DNA of 64,000 nt from Dactylosporangium aurantiacum (GTDB lineage: Bacteria > Actinomycetota > Actinomycetes > Mycobacteriales > Micromonosporaceae): contig NZ_JNYJ01000004.1 of the NCBI RefSeq assembly GCF_000716715.1, forward strand, positions 124,001-188,000, read 5' to 3'. Of this stretch, positions 1 through 12,253 are shown piece after piece. The position numbers were made by a program, and so were the translations under genes. The notes under the pieces are model-generated. The model saw nothing but the letters and a program-made list of their open reading frames with translations, was not told the origin of the DNA and ran no database searches. How positions within the stretch are numbered: position 1 is the stretch's first letter; every line of letters starts with the position of its first letter.

Positions 1-1340
1 GCAAGGGTGTCGCGGAGCGCCTGCGACTGCAGCAGCCCGCCGGCGCTGGCGGTGCCGCCGGTGGTGACGACGCTGAGGTTCGGGTGCCGGGGCGCCCGCT
101 GGGTGGCGCTGCTCAGCGAGAACCGGCCGGCGAGCACGTCGGAGAGGCCGGGCACCGAGCGCACGCCGAGCATCCGGTTGACGCTGGCGGTGTCGACGAG
201 GCTGTCGGGCAGGTGCGCGCAGACGAGGACCGTTTCGGCGCCGGTACGGGCGAACGCGGCGGCGAGATTGGCCGCCACGACGGTCGACGCGGCGCCGCGG
301 CTGGCCCCGGCGACGACGACCACCTGCCCGGCGAGGGCGACCCGGGCGTCGGCGCCGTGCGGCGCGGGGATGCTGGCGAGGACCTCGTTGCGGAGCCGGT
401 TGAAGATGCGGCCGCCGGCGCCGAACGGCGCGAACACGTCGTCGAGGCGCGGCTTGACCCGGCCGGGCACGGCGGCGAGGACCGCGACGTCGACCCGGCG
501 GGGCAGGTCGGAGGGGCGGCGTACGCGCTGGTCGAGCCGCTCGCGCAGCAGGGCCGCGCCGACGCCGAGCAGCAGGCCCACCATGGCGCCGCTGGCCAGG
601 TTGAGCAGCTTGTTGGGCTTCACCGGGCGGGACGGCAGGTCCGCGTCACGGATGATCTTGCCGGCGCTGATGGTGGTGGTGAGCAGCTGGTTGAGCTGCC
701 CGGCGAGGGTGTTGATCTGCGAGGTCGCCGTGCTGCGCTGGCTCTCCAGGTTGGGCCGGTTGGGGTCGGTCGGGCGCAGGTTGGCGAGCCGGTTGTTGAT
801 CTGCAGCAGGCTCGCGTTGAGCTGGTTGAGCTTGTCGTTGAGGATCGCGATCCGCCCGGCGACCTCGGCCTTCGCGCTCTCCTCGCGGTTGCGCAGGTAC
901 GCCTCGGCGAACGCGTGCGAGCCGGCCTGGGCGGTGCGGGCGTCGCCGGAGGAGTAGGTGATGACGAGGAAGGTGGTATTCGGCGGCACCTCGACCCGCA
1001 CGTGGCGGGCCAGCTCGTCGGGCAGCTCGGCGGCGCGCATCAGGTCACGGGCGTCGGTGGCGACCGTCGTCGAGGTGACCAGCTGCGCCTCGTTGTCGAG
1101 GTTGATGTCGCCCTTGGTGCGGCCGTTGGTGGAGTTCGCGTCCTGCCCGTTGCCCAGCGGCGAGACCAGGACCGACGTCGCGGACTCGTACACCTTCTGC
1201 TGCATGCCGGTGAACTGCCCGGCGCCGAGCAGACCCGCGCCGACCATGAGGAGCACGAGCCACCAATGGCGCCGGGCCATGCCGAGCAGGTCGACGCCCG
1301 GTGAATCGGTATCGGCGGAAAGCTGGCGGTTGGCGTCCAT
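1..1340 (-). CDS. Wzz/tyrosine-autokinase-like polysaccharide chain-length protein (partial, C-terminus outside window)
   Basis: The protein starts at ATG 1340 and runs off the left edge after about 446 residues. A short cytoplasmic N-terminus precedes a transmembrane helix at about residues 24-44 (HWWLVLLMVGAGLL). An extracytoplasmic Wzz-like region with coiled-coil content (LNDKLNQLNASLLQINNRL) follows, then a second helix at about 245-260 and a cytoplasmic P-loop-like domain. This is the architecture of polysaccharide co-polymerases fused to bacterial tyrosine kinases, which control export and chain length of surface polysaccharide. The nucleotide-binding loop reads VVVVAGASRGAASTVV and lacks the Walker A lysine; the Walker A-prime aspartates are also replaced (VLVCAHLPD). 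The domain is therefore probably a pseudokinase (inference). The neighbouring APS kinase and downstream glycosyltransferase genes support a polysaccharide role. Confidence 0.82.
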   Translation of the reverse strand, partial: MDANRQLSADTDSPGVDLLGMARRHWWLVLLMVGAGLLGAGQFTGMQQKVYESATSVLVSPLGNGQDANSTNGRTKGDINLDNEAQLVTSTTVATDARDLMRAAELPDELARHVRVEVPPNTTFLVITYSSGDARTAQAGSHAFAEAYLRNREESAKAEVAGRIAILNDKLNQLNASLLQINNRLANLRPTDPNRPNLESQRSTATSQINTLAGQLNQLLTTTISAGKIIRDADLPSRPVKPNKLLNLASGAMVGLLLGVGAALLRERLDQRVRRPSDLPRRVDVAVLAAVPGRVKPRLDDVFAPFGAGGRIFNRLRNEVLASIPAPHGADARVALAGQVVVVAGASRGAASTVVAANLAAAFARTGAETVLVCAHLPDSLVDTASVNRMLGVRSVPGLSDVLAGRFSLSSATQRAPRHPNLSVVTTGGTASAGGLLQSQALRDTL

Positions 1341-1430
1341 GAAGCGGCGGCCCCTTCGGCGTCAGGTTCTCCAGGGGCTAACGCTCGCGGGACGCTAGGC
1401 GTAATGGGCTGATGTGCCCGCTTTATCCGT

Positions 1431-2981
1431 TCAGGGTATCGGGCGGGGGTCGAGCCAGCCGTTGTTGCCCAGGTAGCGCAGCACGGTCGTGACCGCCTCG
1501 CCGTAGGACAGGTCCGTCGTGTCGATCGTCAGCTCGGCGTCGGTCGGCGTCTCGTACGGGTCGTCGATGCCGGTCATGCCCTTGATCAGGCCTGCCCGCG
1601 CCTTCGCGTAGAGCCCCTTGCGGTCGCGCCGCTCGCACTCCGCGAGGGGCGTCGACACATGGACCAACACGAAACCGGCGCCGGCGTTACGGGCGAACTC
1701 CCGCGCCGCGGCCCGCGCCTCGTGGTAGGGCGCGATCGGGCAGCAGATCGCCACCCCTCCGTGGCGGCCGACCTCGGCGGCGACCCAGCCGATCCGCTTG
1801 ATGTTGGTGTCGCGGTCGGCGGCGGAGAACGTCAGGCCCGCCGACAGGTGGCGGCGCACGATGTCGCCGTCGAGCAGGGTGACGGTGCGCTCCCCCGACT
1901 CCTGCAGCGCGTCGGCGACCCCGGTCGCCATCGTCGACTTGCCGGAGCCGGACAGGCCGGTGAAGAACACCACCAGGCCCCGCTGCCGGCGCGGCGGCCG
2001 GGCCCGGGCCAGCTCGCGGGCGACCGCCGGCGGCGTGTGCCACTCCGGCAGGATCGTGCCCCGGTCGAGGTGGTCCTCGATCTCGGCGGGCGTCAGCGGC
2101 AGCCGGCGGTGCTTCGGCGGGATGTCGTCGAGGGAGCGCCACTGCCCGTCCCGGCCGTCGTAGGCCAGCTCCCGCGGCACCAGGACGCGCAGCCCGCCGC
2201 CGGACAGCATCGAGTCGCTGGAGGCGAGCAGGTGGGTGACGCCGTACGCGGCGGCGACCCGGGTGCGCAGCATCGCGGCGCGGATGTCGTCACCGCCCTG
2301 GTCCGGCAGCGGCAGCGCCACGATCGTGCACGGTGGCATCCGGTCGCGGGCGGCGAGCACGCAGCGCACCAGGGCCTCCGGGGCGAGGCCGTCGGCGCCG
2401 GGCGCGCCGACCGGCACCAGCACGAGCAGGTGCGCGGCGAGGGTCCGGGCGGCCCGCGCGATCTGCGCCAGCTGCGGGCGGTGCAGCGGCCGGTCGGCGA
2501 TGACGCCGAGGACCCGGCCCTGCGGCAGGGTGCCGCGCACCTCCGCCGGGGTGCGGCGCATGCGGCGGAACGCCCCGTGACCGCCGTCGCCGAGACGCTT
2601 GACCCGGCCGGCGGCGCCGCCGAAGCCCTCCCGCGTCGGATACACCTCGGTGGTGTCCAGCGCGGCGATCGGGGCGCCCTCCAGGTCCGCGAGGATCAGC
2701 ACCCGCTTGCCGGGGTCGGCGACGTCGAGCTGCCGCAGGACGGCCTGCGGCACCTCCAGGGTCACCGGCACCGGCCAGGCGGTGCCGTCGGCGAGCCGGC
2801 CGTTGCGCCGCAGCGAGGTCAGGTCGGCCGGGCCGAGGAAACCCGTCAGCGGCCGGTACGCACCCGACAGCAGCAGCTCCAGGTCGGCGATCTCCGACGG
2901 CCTGGGGGTGTAGGTCGGTGCGTCCCGCAGCACCTCGTCCGGCAACGTCCAACCGTCGGCAACCCAACCGTTCACAGACAC
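1431..2981 (-). CDS. cysC: APS kinase with N-terminal ATP-sulfurylase-like domain (bifunctional-type, sulfurylase half degenerate)
   Basis: The 516-residue protein has the layout of fused ATP sulfurylase/adenylylsulfate kinase enzymes: a PUA-like N-terminal part (about 20-130), a sulfurylase-like domain (about 135-330) and a C-terminal APS kinase domain with the P-loop GLSGSGKS near residue 340, followed by LLDGDIVRRHL and DRDTNIKRIGW. APS kinase phosphorylates APS to PAPS, the donor for sulfotransferases. In the sulfurylase half the catalytic HxxH motif is HRPQ (RPLHRPQLAQ), and the GRDHAG-type motif is SSDSMLSGGG, so ATP sulfurylase activity is doubtful (inference). A GTG start at 2981 is used; GTG 2975 is an alternative. 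No clear ribosome-binding site is visible. A sulfotransferase gene lies about 8 kb away at 11330, which suggests PAPS supply for polysaccharide or lipid sulfation. Confidence 0.9.
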   Translation of the reverse strand: MSVNGWVADGWTLPDEVLRDAPTYTPRPSEIADLELLLSGAYRPLTGFLGPADLTSLRRNGRLADGTAWPVPVTLEVPQAVLRQLDVADPGKRVLILADLEGAPIAALDTTEVYPTREGFGGAAGRVKRLGDGGHGAFRRMRRTPAEVRGTLPQGRVLGVIADRPLHRPQLAQIARAARTLAAHLLVLVPVGAPGADGLAPEALVRCVLAARDRMPPCTIVALPLPDQGGDDIRAAMLRTRVAAAYGVTHLLASSDSMLSGGGLRVLVPRELAYDGRDGQWRSLDDIPPKHRRLPLTPAEIEDHLDRGTILPEWHTPPAVARELARARPPRRQRGLVVFFTGLSGSGKSTMATGVADALQESGERTVTLLDGDIVRRHLSAGLTFSAADRDTNIKRIGWVAAEVGRHGGVAICCPIAPYHEARAAAREFARNAGAGFVLVHVSTPLAECERRDRKGLYAKARAGLIKGMTGIDDPYETPTDAELTIDTTDLSYGEAVTTVLRYLGNNGWLDPRPIP

Positions 2982-2984
2982 GCG

Positions 2985-2997
2985 TGACAGTCTGTCA
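2985..2997. promoter_or_regulatory. perfect 6-bp inverted repeat just upstream of the APS kinase gene
   Basis: TGACAG-T-CTGTCA is a perfect dyad around one base. It lies three bases upstream of the GTG start at 2981, where a bound protein would block transcription or translation initiation. Its function as an operator is only a guess. Confidence 0.3.
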
Positions 2998-3030
2998 GTT
3001 TTCGCCGGCGGTTTCCCGCCGGGGTTGCGC

Positions 3031-3062
3031 GAGCACCCCGGCGGCCTCCCGCCGGGGTGCTC
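3031..3062 (-). terminator. hairpin terminator after ppc
   Basis: A perfect 14-bp stem (gagcaccccggcgg paired with ccgccggggtgctc, loop cctc) begins 10 bases after the ppc stop codon on the minus strand. It has no U-tract, as is common for actinobacterial terminators. Confidence 0.8.
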
Positions 3063-3072
3063 GGGTGCCCGC

Positions 3073-5898
3073 TCAGCCGGTGTTGCGCATGCCGGCGGCG
3101 ATGCCGTTGACCGTGGTCAGCAGCGCCCGCTCCAGCGCCGGGTCCGGCGACGACCGGCGCCCACCGCCCCAGACGCCGGTGTCGGCGACCTTGCTGGCCC
3201 GGTACTGCGCGAGGAGCGACACCTGCAGGTGGTGCAGCGGCTGCAGGTAGCTGTCGCGGACGCCCAGCGTGCGGTCCAGCACCGGCTGGCGCTCCAGCAG
3301 GCTCGACTCGCCCGTGATCGCGAGGACCTCGGTGACGGTCTTCTCGTACTCGGCGCGGATCACGTCGAAGATCGGCTTCAGCGGCTGCGGCACCAGCGTG
3401 TCGACGTACCGCGACGCGATCTCCAGGTCGGTCTTGGCCAGCATCATCTCGACGTTGGACAGGAACGTGCCGAAGAAGTGCCACTTCTCGTGCATCTCGC
3501 GCAGCACGTCGCCGAGGCCGGCGACCCGGGCGGCCTCCAGGCCGCTGCCCACGCCGAACCAGCCGGGCACGATCTGCCGCGACTGCGTCCAGCCGAACAC
3601 CCACGGGATCGCCCGCAGGCCGCCGAGGCCGGCGTCGGCGTTCGGCCGCTTCGCCGGGCGGGAGCCGATGTTGAGCGCGCCGAGCAGCTCCGTCGGGGTC
3701 GCCGCCCAGAAGTACGCGGGCAGGTCCGGGTTCTCGACCAGGGCGCGGTAGTTGGCGAACGCGGCCGAGGACACCGTCTCCATCGCCGCGTCCCAGCGGG
3801 CCAGGGCCTCGGCGGGCTGCCGGGGCTCGGTGTGCAGCAGGGCGCTCTGCAGCACGGCGGCCAGCGTCAGCTCGAGGTTCTCCCGGGCCAGGGCCGGCAG
3901 CGTGTACTTGTCGGAGATGACCTCGCCCTGCTCGGTGACCTTGATCGCGCCGTCGAGGGTGCCCCACGGCTGGGCCAGGATCGCCTCGTGGGTCGGGCCG
4001 CCACCGCGGCCGACGGTGCCGCCGCGGCCGTGGAAGAGCCGCAGCCGTACGCCGTGCCGGGCGGCGACGTCACGCAGCTGCCGCTGCGCCTTGTGGATCA
4101 TCCACTGGGACGTGGTGATGCCCGCGTCCTTGTTGGAGTCCGAGTAGCCGAGCATGACCTCCTGCACGTCGCCGCGGGCGCGCACGATCGCGCGGTACAC
4201 CGGGATCGACAGCAGGTCGTCCAGCATCTCGCCGGCCATCTCCAGCTCGCGGGCCTGCTCCAGCAGCGGCGCGAACCCGATCCTGGCCCGGGCGGACTCC
4301 ATCGACGCGCCGCCGAACCCGGCGCCGGCGCTCACCTCGACCAGGCCCCACTCGCGGGCCAGCACGACCGCGGCCAGCACGTCGTCGATGCCCTGGGTCA
4401 TCGAGATGATGTAGGTCTCCACGACCTCGGGGCCGAAGCGCTCCTGCACCTCGCGGATCGCGGCGAAGACGTCGAACGTCTTGCGCGCGGTGTCGGTCAG
4501 CCCGGTGTCGCGGGTGGCGAGGGGCCGGCGGCCGTTGAGCTCGTCGATCAGCAGCTGGCGGCGCGAGTCGCGGTCCAGGTGCGCGTAGTCGACCTCGCCG
4601 ACGCGCCGGTAGAGCTGCGCGAGGACCTCGTGGTGGGCGTCGGCGTGCTCGCGCACGTCGAGAGTGGCCAGCTGCAGGCCGAACGCGGACAGGGTCCGGA
4701 TCGCCGAGGCGAGCTTGCCGGTCGCGGCGAGCTGGCCGCCGTTGCGGGCCAGCGACGCGCGCATCAGCTCCAGGTCGGCGATGAGCTCGCCGGTGCCGAG
4801 GTAGTCGCGGCCCGGCTTGTGCGGCGTGCCGGTGGCCAGGCGCGTGCGGGTGTGCTGCAGCTTGAGCCGGATGCAGCGCAGCTTCAGCCGGTAGGACTCC
4901 TCCAGGTTGACCCGCCGGTAGCGGGCCGGCAGCTCCGGCAGGTTGTCCAGGTCGGCGGCGAGGCTCGCGGACAGGTCCAGCGACACCCCGCGCAGGCGCT
5001 TGGAGACCGAGATCTCGTCGATGAGGCCGTCGATGACGCCCTCGGCGGCGCGGATGCCGTACTCGTGCTGGATGAGCAGGACGTCGCGGGTGACCGCCGG
5101 GGTGACGAACGGGTTGCCGTCGCGGTCGCCGCCGATCCACGAGCCGAAGCTCAGCGGGCGGGCGGTCGGGGGCAGCTGCACCCCGAGGTCCTTCAGCGTG
5201 TCGTACAGGTCGTCGAGCACCTGCGGGGCGGCGCCGCCGGCCAGGTCGGCGAGGTAGTAGACCGCGTTGCGGGCCTCGTCGCTCGGCTCGGGCCGCTCCA
5301 GCCGCAGCTCGTCGGTCTGCCACAGCAGGTCCAGCAGCTCGGCGAGGCGGCGGTCGGTGCGGGCGGTGCGGGTCTTGTCCGGCTCCAGCGAGCCGTCCAG
5401 CGCGGTCGCGACCGCCTCGGCGTCCAGCTCGTCGCCGACGGCGCGCAGCTTCGTCAGGATCGAGCGGCGGGCCGCCTCGGTCGGGTGGGCGGTGAACACC
5501 GGCCGCACCGCGAGCTTCGAGGCGATCGAGCCGATCTCCTTCACCCCGACGCCGCGGTCGGCGATCAGCTTCGCGGCCCGCTCCAGCCAGCCGCCCTCGC
5601 GCACGCGGATGCGGCGCAGCTCACGGGCCCGGTGGACCTGCTCGGTGATGTTGGCCAGGTGGAAATACGTGGAGAACGCCCTGGCCAGCTGGGTGCCGGC
5701 GACCACGTCGAGGCCGGTCAGGCGCTCGGCGGCGGCCTCGGGGTCGGTGCGCACCAGCGCGCGGACCTCTTCGACGAGGTCGAGCAGCTGCTGGCCGTCC
5801 TGGCGCACGAGACTCTGCCCGAGCAGTGAACCGAGACGGCGGATGTCGGCGCGCAGCGCCGCGTCGGCGTCGCTGGACGCGGGTGCCTCTGCAGACAT
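3073..5898 (-). CDS. ppc: phosphoenolpyruvate carboxylase
   Basis: This 941-residue enzyme carboxylates phosphoenolpyruvate with bicarbonate to give oxaloacetate, replenishing the TCA cycle. Full-length family features are present: [14 protein letters not shown] near residue 133 (catalytic histidine), [12 protein letters not shown] near 581, the glycine-rich loop [14 protein letters not shown] near 620, and the conserved C-terminal end GMRNTG. The ATG at 5898 is supported by a GAGGGA ribosome-binding site (gagggatccagcATG). It is divergent from mfd across a 226-bp spacer and has its own terminator. It separates the APS kinase from the downstream glycosyltransferase genes but appears to be an ordinary housekeeping gene. 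Confidence 0.98.
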   Translation of the reverse strand: MSAEAPASSDADAALRADIRRLGSLLGQSLVRQDGQQLLDLVEEVRALVRTDPEAAAERLTGLDVVAGTQLARAFSTYFHLANITEQVHRARELRRIRVREGGWLERAAKLIADRGVGVKEIGSIASKLAVRPVFTAHPTEAARRSILTKLRAVGDELDAEAVATALDGSLEPDKTRTARTDRRLAELLDLLWQTDELRLERPEPSDEARNAVYYLADLAGGAAPQVLDDLYDTLKDLGVQLPPTARPLSFGSWIGGDRDGNPFVTPAVTRDVLLIQHEYGIRAAEGVIDGLIDEISVSKRLRGVSLDLSASLAADLDNLPELPARYRRVNLEESYRLKLRCIRLKLQHTRTRLATGTPHKPGRDYLGTGELIADLELMRASLARNGGQLAATGKLASAIRTLSAFGLQLATLDVREHADAHHEVLAQLYRRVGEVDYAHLDRDSRRQLLIDELNGRRPLATRDTGLTDTARKTFDVFAAIREVQERFGPEVVETYIISMTQGIDDVLAAVVLAREWGLVEVSAGAGFGGASMESARARIGFAPLLEQARELEMAGEMLDDLLSIPVYRAIVRARGDVQEVMLGYSDSNKDAGITTSQWMIHKAQRQLRDVAARHGVRLRLFHGRGGTVGRGGGPTHEAILAQPWGTLDGAIKVTEQGEVISDKYTLPALARENLELTLAAVLQSALLHTEPRQPAEALARWDAAMETVSSAAFANYRALVENPDLPAYFWAATPTELLGALNIGSRPAKRPNADAGLGGLRAIPWVFGWTQSRQIVPGWFGVGSGLEAARVAGLGDVLREMHEKWHFFGTFLSNVEMMLAKTDLEIASRYVDTLVPQPLKPIFDVIRAEYEKTVTEVLAITGESSLLERQPVLDRTLGVRDSYLQPLHHLQVSLLAQYRASKVADTGVWGGGRRSSPDPALERALLTTVNGIAAGMRNTG

Positions 5899-6124
5899 GC
5901 TGGATCCCTCCGGGCGAGTCGGCTGGGACGGCGCTGTCCGTTTTCACCGGCATCGTATCGGCTGTGGCCACGCACCGTGGGCATCCGGTGAGTCAGGTCT
6001 CAAGTTCAGGCGTCCGCTCACCCTCGGTGATTTTGTCGGACCTCGGGGATAGGCTGGGACTGCTCGATACACCCCCGCCCATGTTGGGCGCGGGGTTGTT
6101 TGCCGTGCAGATTGGGTTGCACCG

Positions 6125-9715
<3,591 letters not shown>

Positions 9716-9759
9716 CCTTCCCCGCCCTCGGGGGCGCGCGGCTGCGGGCCGGGCCGCCC

Positions 9760-10003
9760 GACGTTCGCGGGGCGCGGGCGTGGCGGCGGGCCCAGCCGAC
9801 GTCAGCCGCTCATCGCGCGGCGGCGGTCGGCCCGTCCGACGTCCGCCGCCTACGGGGCGTGGTGGCGGGTCCGGCCTCAGGACGTCGGCCGTCCACGGGG
9901 CGTGGTGGCGGGTCCGGCCTCAGGACGTCGGCCGTCCACGCGGGCACGGGGGTCCGGCCGTCGGACGTCCGCCCTCCACCGCGCGGCGACTGGTCCAGTG
10001 CAC
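9760..10003. repeat. degenerate 38-43-bp tandem repeat anchored on GACGTC
   Basis: Six imperfect units each start with GACGTC (the first is GACGTT). The starts are at 9760, 9798, 9838, 9881, 9924 and 9964, giving spacings of 38, 40, 43, 43 and 40 bases. Over 43-base windows beginning at 9852 and 9895 two copies are identical. The unit core reads gtggcgggtccggcctcag between anchors. Confidence 0.85.
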
Positions 10004-10044
10004 GCTCGGCCGGCTCGCTGACGCTGCTTCGCCGCCGTCCTTGC

Positions 10045-10178
10045 CGGCACGGCCTCCCCCACCCGACCCGGCGACCCGCCGCATCGGCGGCGAGCCGGTG
10101 CACGACACCCAGCTGCCCGGCTGGAGCACCGCCGAGCTGCCCAGGACCGTCCCCGGCGACCCGGTCCCGGCCGCCTGA
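10045..10178 (+). pseudogene. decayed duplicate of the mfd 3' end
   Basis: The segment matches the end of mfd (9586-9715) at a fixed offset of about 460 bases. The mfd tail reads RRVGGEPMRDTQLLDW then LLKTVLGDPVPAA-stop; the copy reads RRIGGEPVHDTQLPGW then LPRTVPGDPVPAA-stop. Both are followed by the same bases after the TGA. The copy has no start codon or upstream Mfd sequence of its own and sits in a different frame context, so it is a relic rather than a gene. Confidence 0.85.
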
Positions 10179-10437
10179 CCTTTCCGCCGTCCGCAAAGAC
10201 GCGGTGGCGGGGTCGGCCGACGTCAGCCCTCCACCGCACCCTCGACCGGCTCACAGGCGCCGCCGCTCGCCGCCCCTCACCCCCTCTGAGCACCGGCGGT
10301 TCGCCGCGTTTGGCCGCGGTCCCCGCCGTTGTCGTTCGTCGGCGCCCGCTCGCCACCGCGTGCCGCCTCGCCGGCTCCGCTCCGCCTCTGGCCGCGGATC
10401 CTTCGTCGACCCGGCTGCTCCGGAGCGCGGGCGGTGG

Positions 10438-11250
10438 TCAGGCCCGGTGGGCCGGGCGGTGGGTGAGGCGGTGGTGCAGCGACCGGGCCAGCAGCGCGGC
10501 GGCGAACGGGGCGTCCTCGCGCAGGTAGCGGCGGGCGAGGCGGCGGGGTTCGCGGGCGAGGCGGTCCAGCCATTCCAGGCCGGCCTTCTGCATCGCGGGG
10601 TTGGCGCGGCGGATGTCGCCGGCGACGAAGTTGACCGCGGCGCCGCAGCCGAGGAACCAGGTGGCGGGCAGGGCGGCGCGCAGGCGGCGGATGAGGTGCT
10701 CCTGGCGGGGGAAGCCGATGCCGACGTACACCATCTCGGGCCGGGCGTCGATGACGGCGGCGCAGACCGACTCGAGCTGGGCGGGGTCGGCGTCGAAGCC
10801 GAACGGCGGGCACAGCGAGCCGGCGATGCGCAGGCCGGGGCAGGTGTCGGCGAGGACGGCGGCGGCGCGGTAGGCGCCGTCGGGGCCGTCGGCGGCGGGG
10901 GCGCCGCCGAGGACGAAGACGCCGTGGCCGTCGGTGGCGAGGGCGCGCGACAGCGACCAGATCAGGTCGGAGCCGGCGACGCGGGCGGGGAGGTTCCAGC
11001 CGGCGAGGCGGGCGGCCCAGACCAGGGGCGTGCCGTCGGCGACGACGAGGTCGGCCTCGCGGAGCTGGGCGCGCAGCTGCGGGTCGCGGGAGACGTGGCG
11101 GAGGATGTCGACGTTCGGGGTGACGATCCAGCCGCCCTCACCGCGGGCGAGGGCCGAGCGTACGTGGGCGACGACCTCAGCCTCGGTCAATGGGTCGACG
11201 GCGAGGCCGCCGAGAGGGACCCGGCGCCAGCGTGCTCTGGTGTGCAGCAT
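10438..11250 (-). CDS. WecG/TagA/CpsF-family glycosyltransferase
   Basis: The 270-residue protein matches the WecG/TagA family, which transfers N-acetylmannosamine or a related sugar onto a lipid-linked precursor on the inner membrane face. Family hallmarks are VTPNVDILRHVSRDP near 45, the acceptor/base region VVADGTPLVWAARLAG near 70, the FVLGG nucleotide-sugar loop near 110, and VGIGFPRQEHLI near 175. It is divergent from the sulfotransferase gene across 79 bp of comparatively AT-rich DNA that probably holds both promoters. With that gene and the GT2 gene it forms a surface-polysaccharide group. The sugar and acceptor cannot be read from sequence. Confidence 0.9.
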   Translation of the reverse strand: MLHTRARWRRVPLGGLAVDPLTEAEVVAHVRSALARGEGGWIVTPNVDILRHVSRDPQLRAQLREADLVVADGTPLVWAARLAGWNLPARVAGSDLIWSLSRALATDGHGVFVLGGAPAADGPDGAYRAAAVLADTCPGLRIAGSLCPPFGFDADPAQLESVCAAVIDARPEMVYVGIGFPRQEHLIRRLRAALPATWFLGCGAAVNFVAGDIRRANPAMQKAGLEWLDRLAREPRRLARRYLREDAPFAAALLARSLHHRLTHRPAHRA

Positions 11251-11329
11251 CGTTCATCCGTAATTTGTCGTTAGAGGTAACAGATGCCAGCACAGCTGAC
11301 ATATCTACCAAAACGACCAAGGAGGACGG

Positions 11330-12253
11330 TTGGTACGCGTTCTGTTCCTCGGCGGGCTCGGGCGCAGCGGGACCACCCTGCTGGAGCGCCTGCTCGGCGA
11401 GCTGCCCGGCGTGTGCCCGCTCGGCGAGGTCGTCCACCTGTGGGAGCGCGACGTCGCCGGTGACGAGCGCTGCGCCTGCGGGGCACACTTCTCGGCCTGC
11501 GACTTCTGGCAGGCGGTCGGGGAGAAGGCGTTCGGCGGGTGGCAGCACGTCGACGTGTGGCGGGTGCTCGCGCTGCGGCACGCGGTCGAGCGGACCCGGC
11601 ACATCCCCCGGCTGGCCAGCGTGCGGATGAGCGCGTCGCACCGGCTGCTCGTCGAGGAGTACGCCGACTGGTACGCCCGGCTCTACGAGGCGGCGGCGGT
11701 CGTGTCGGGGGCCGAGGTGCTCGTCGACTCGTCGAAGCACGCGGCGCTGGCGTACTGCCTGCGCTTCGCCCCGAGCATCGACCTGCGGGTGGTGCACGTG
11801 GTCCGGGACAGCCGGGGGGTCGCGTATTCCTGGACGAAGAAGGTACAGCGGCCGGAGACCGACGGCGCCGAGGAGATGACGCGGTACTCGCCCAGCCGCT
11901 CGGCACTGCTGTGGAACGCGCACAACATGGCGCTGTCGGTGCTGGACCGGTGCGGTGTGCCGGTGATGCGGGTGCGGTACGAGTCGCTGCTGGACTCCCC
12001 CGAGCAGGTGCTGTCCGAGATCGCCGGGTTCTCCGGCCTGCCGGCGCCCGGGATGGACTTCCTGCGCGGCGGCACCGCCCAGCTCGGCCCCTGCCACAGC
12101 GCGGCCGGCAACCCGATGCGGTTCACCGTCGGCCCGGTCCCGCTGCGCCGCGACGACGCGTGGCGCACGGCCCTGCCGGGGCGGCAGCGGCGGGTCGTCA
12201 GCGCCCTCACCGCTCCCCTGCTCGGCATGTACGGCTACCGGGGTGCCCGATGA
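11330..12253 (+). CDS. sulfotransferase family protein
   Basis: The 307-residue protein begins at TTG 11330 directly behind a strong ribosome-binding site (aaggagg at 11319-11325). Its N-terminus VRVLFLGGLGRSGTTLLER is the 5'-phosphosulfate-binding loop of PAPS-dependent sulfotransferases, and RVVHVVRDSRGVAYSW (about 148-163) carries the 3'-phosphate-binding arginine and serine segment. It should transfer sulfate from PAPS to a carbohydrate or lipid hydroxyl. The stop overlaps the next gene's start (ATGA at 12250), indicating translational coupling to the GT2 glycosyltransferase. The substrate is probably the glycan made by this locus (inference). The APS kinase at 1431-2981 could provide PAPS. 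Confidence 0.88.
   Translation: MVRVLFLGGLGRSGTTLLERLLGELPGVCPLGEVVHLWERDVAGDERCACGAHFSACDFWQAVGEKAFGGWQHVDVWRVLALRHAVERTRHIPRLASVRMSASHRLLVEEYADWYARLYEAAAVVSGAEVLVDSSKHAALAYCLRFAPSIDLRVVHVVRDSRGVAYSWTKKVQRPETDGAEEMTRYSPSRSALLWNAHNMALSVLDRCGVPVMRVRYESLLDSPEQVLSEIAGFSGLPAPGMDFLRGGTAQLGPCHSAAGNPMRFTVGPVPLRRDDAWRTALPGRQRRVVSALTAPLLGMYGYRGAR

Larger units (their letters stand above)
9716..10437. other. 722-bp non-coding spacer after mfd
   Basis: No credible gene was found here. The spacer holds a GACGTC-anchored tandem array (9760 to about 10003) and a decayed duplicate of the mfd 3' end (10045-10178). One more stray array-like unit sits at 10219 (gacgtcagccctccaccgc). Open frames crossing it in all directions have the arginine/proline/alanine-rich composition of random GC-rich DNA. 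Confidence 0.75.
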
